Part shown: positions 14,747 to 14,896 of the stretch, one piece after another
How the letters are laid out: each line of letters starts with the position of its first letter
How positions within the stretch are numbered: position 1 is the stretch's first letter
NCBI GenBank assembly: GCA_024762745.1
Contig: JANTGV010000005.1
Coordinates: forward strand, 1 to 14,896
Source: Sulfurimonas sp.
GTDB lineage: Bacteria; Campylobacterota; Campylobacteria; Campylobacterales; Sulfurimonadaceae
DNA: 14,896 nucleotides
Direction of reading: 5' to 3'
Translations under genes and position numbers: made by a program
The notes under the pieces: generated by a model
What the model was told of the DNA's origin: nothing
The model's input: only the letters and a program-made list of their open reading frames with translations
Databases searched by the model: none

Positions 14747-14896
14747 GAAACCAACCAAAATATAATTTTTTTAAAAATACAACTTATGCTCTCAATGGTT
14801 TAAAAGACTTGATTAGGACTGAAACGTCATTCAAAATTGAACTTTTAATAGTTTTAGCTTTAATGCCAACGATTCTCTTTTTAGATGCTACTTTAA
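14743..14896 (+). CDS. dgkA: Diacylglycerol kinase DgkA (5' part, truncated by window edge)
   Basis: Fifty-one codons are visible before the window ends. The sequence fits the start of the small prokaryotic DgkA family: an amphipathic N-terminus (NFFKNTTYALNGLKDLI), the conserved acidic-aromatic segment RTETSFKIEL (E. coli has NEAAFRQE at the same place), then the first membrane helix LLIVLALMPTILFL. The enzyme phosphorylates diacylglycerol to phosphatidic acid in the inner membrane, returning it to phospholipid synthesis. It overlaps the transferase gene by 4 nt (ATGA), with AAGGA a few bases upstream inside the transferase end. That coupling fits re-use of diacylglycerol released by the transferase. 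Confidence 0.87.
   Translation, partial: MRNQPKYNFFKNTTYALNGLKDLIRTETSFKIELLIVLALMPTILFLDATL

Overview
The window comes from an AT-rich Campylobacterota (Epsilonproteobacteria) chromosome, most like a free-living Sulfurimonas-type relative. The evidence is the order kdsA-ribH-nusB, which I recall as conserved in Helicobacter and Campylobacter, the futalosine-pathway gene mqnC, a large multiheme cytochrome c, a bacteriohemerythrin, and promoters with clear TATAAT boxes but weak -35 regions. This placement is inference from gene content. No tRNA, rRNA, CRISPR array, phage gene or transposase was seen.

Layout. 1-431 (minus): 5' part of a membrane-anchored TerB/DjlA-like co-chaperone gene, cut by the window edge. 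547-1434 (plus): an EamA/DMT transporter, divergent from the first gene, preceded by a five-codon mini-ORF and followed by an intrinsic terminator. 1515-1952: a single-domain bacteriohemerythrin. 2055-7737: a six-gene run on the plus strand, kdsA, ribH, nusB, a 12-heme cytochrome c, a DUF302 protein and mqnC. After the repeat-bearing kdsA-ribH gap, these genes are separated by 3 nt or overlap. 7723-9054 (minus): an APC-family amino acid permease, convergent with and overlapping mqnC; its coding sequence appears to begin at an AUU codon. 9130-12680 (plus): an M16-peptidase-like protein that lacks the zinc motif, then a RecD2-type helicase. 12800-14896: an LtaS/OpgB-like phosphoglycerol transferase whose stop overlaps the start of diacylglycerol kinase, dgkA, which runs off the window.

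How the genes work together. The central operon joins envelope and core metabolism (KDO synthesis, riboflavin synthesis, transcription antitermination) to respiration (a membrane-tethered periplasmic dodecaheme cytochrome, its small exported DUF302 neighbour and a menaquinone biosynthesis enzyme). The last two genes form a plausible lipid cycle: the transferase would release diacylglycerol from phosphatidylglycerol, and DgkA would phosphorylate it for re-use.

Most notable points: the cytochrome/DUF302/mqnC module, the apparent AUU start of the permease, a REP-doublet-like inverted repeat between kdsA and ribH, the translationally coupled mini-ORF before the transporter, and the transferase-dgkA pair in a Gram-negative lineage.
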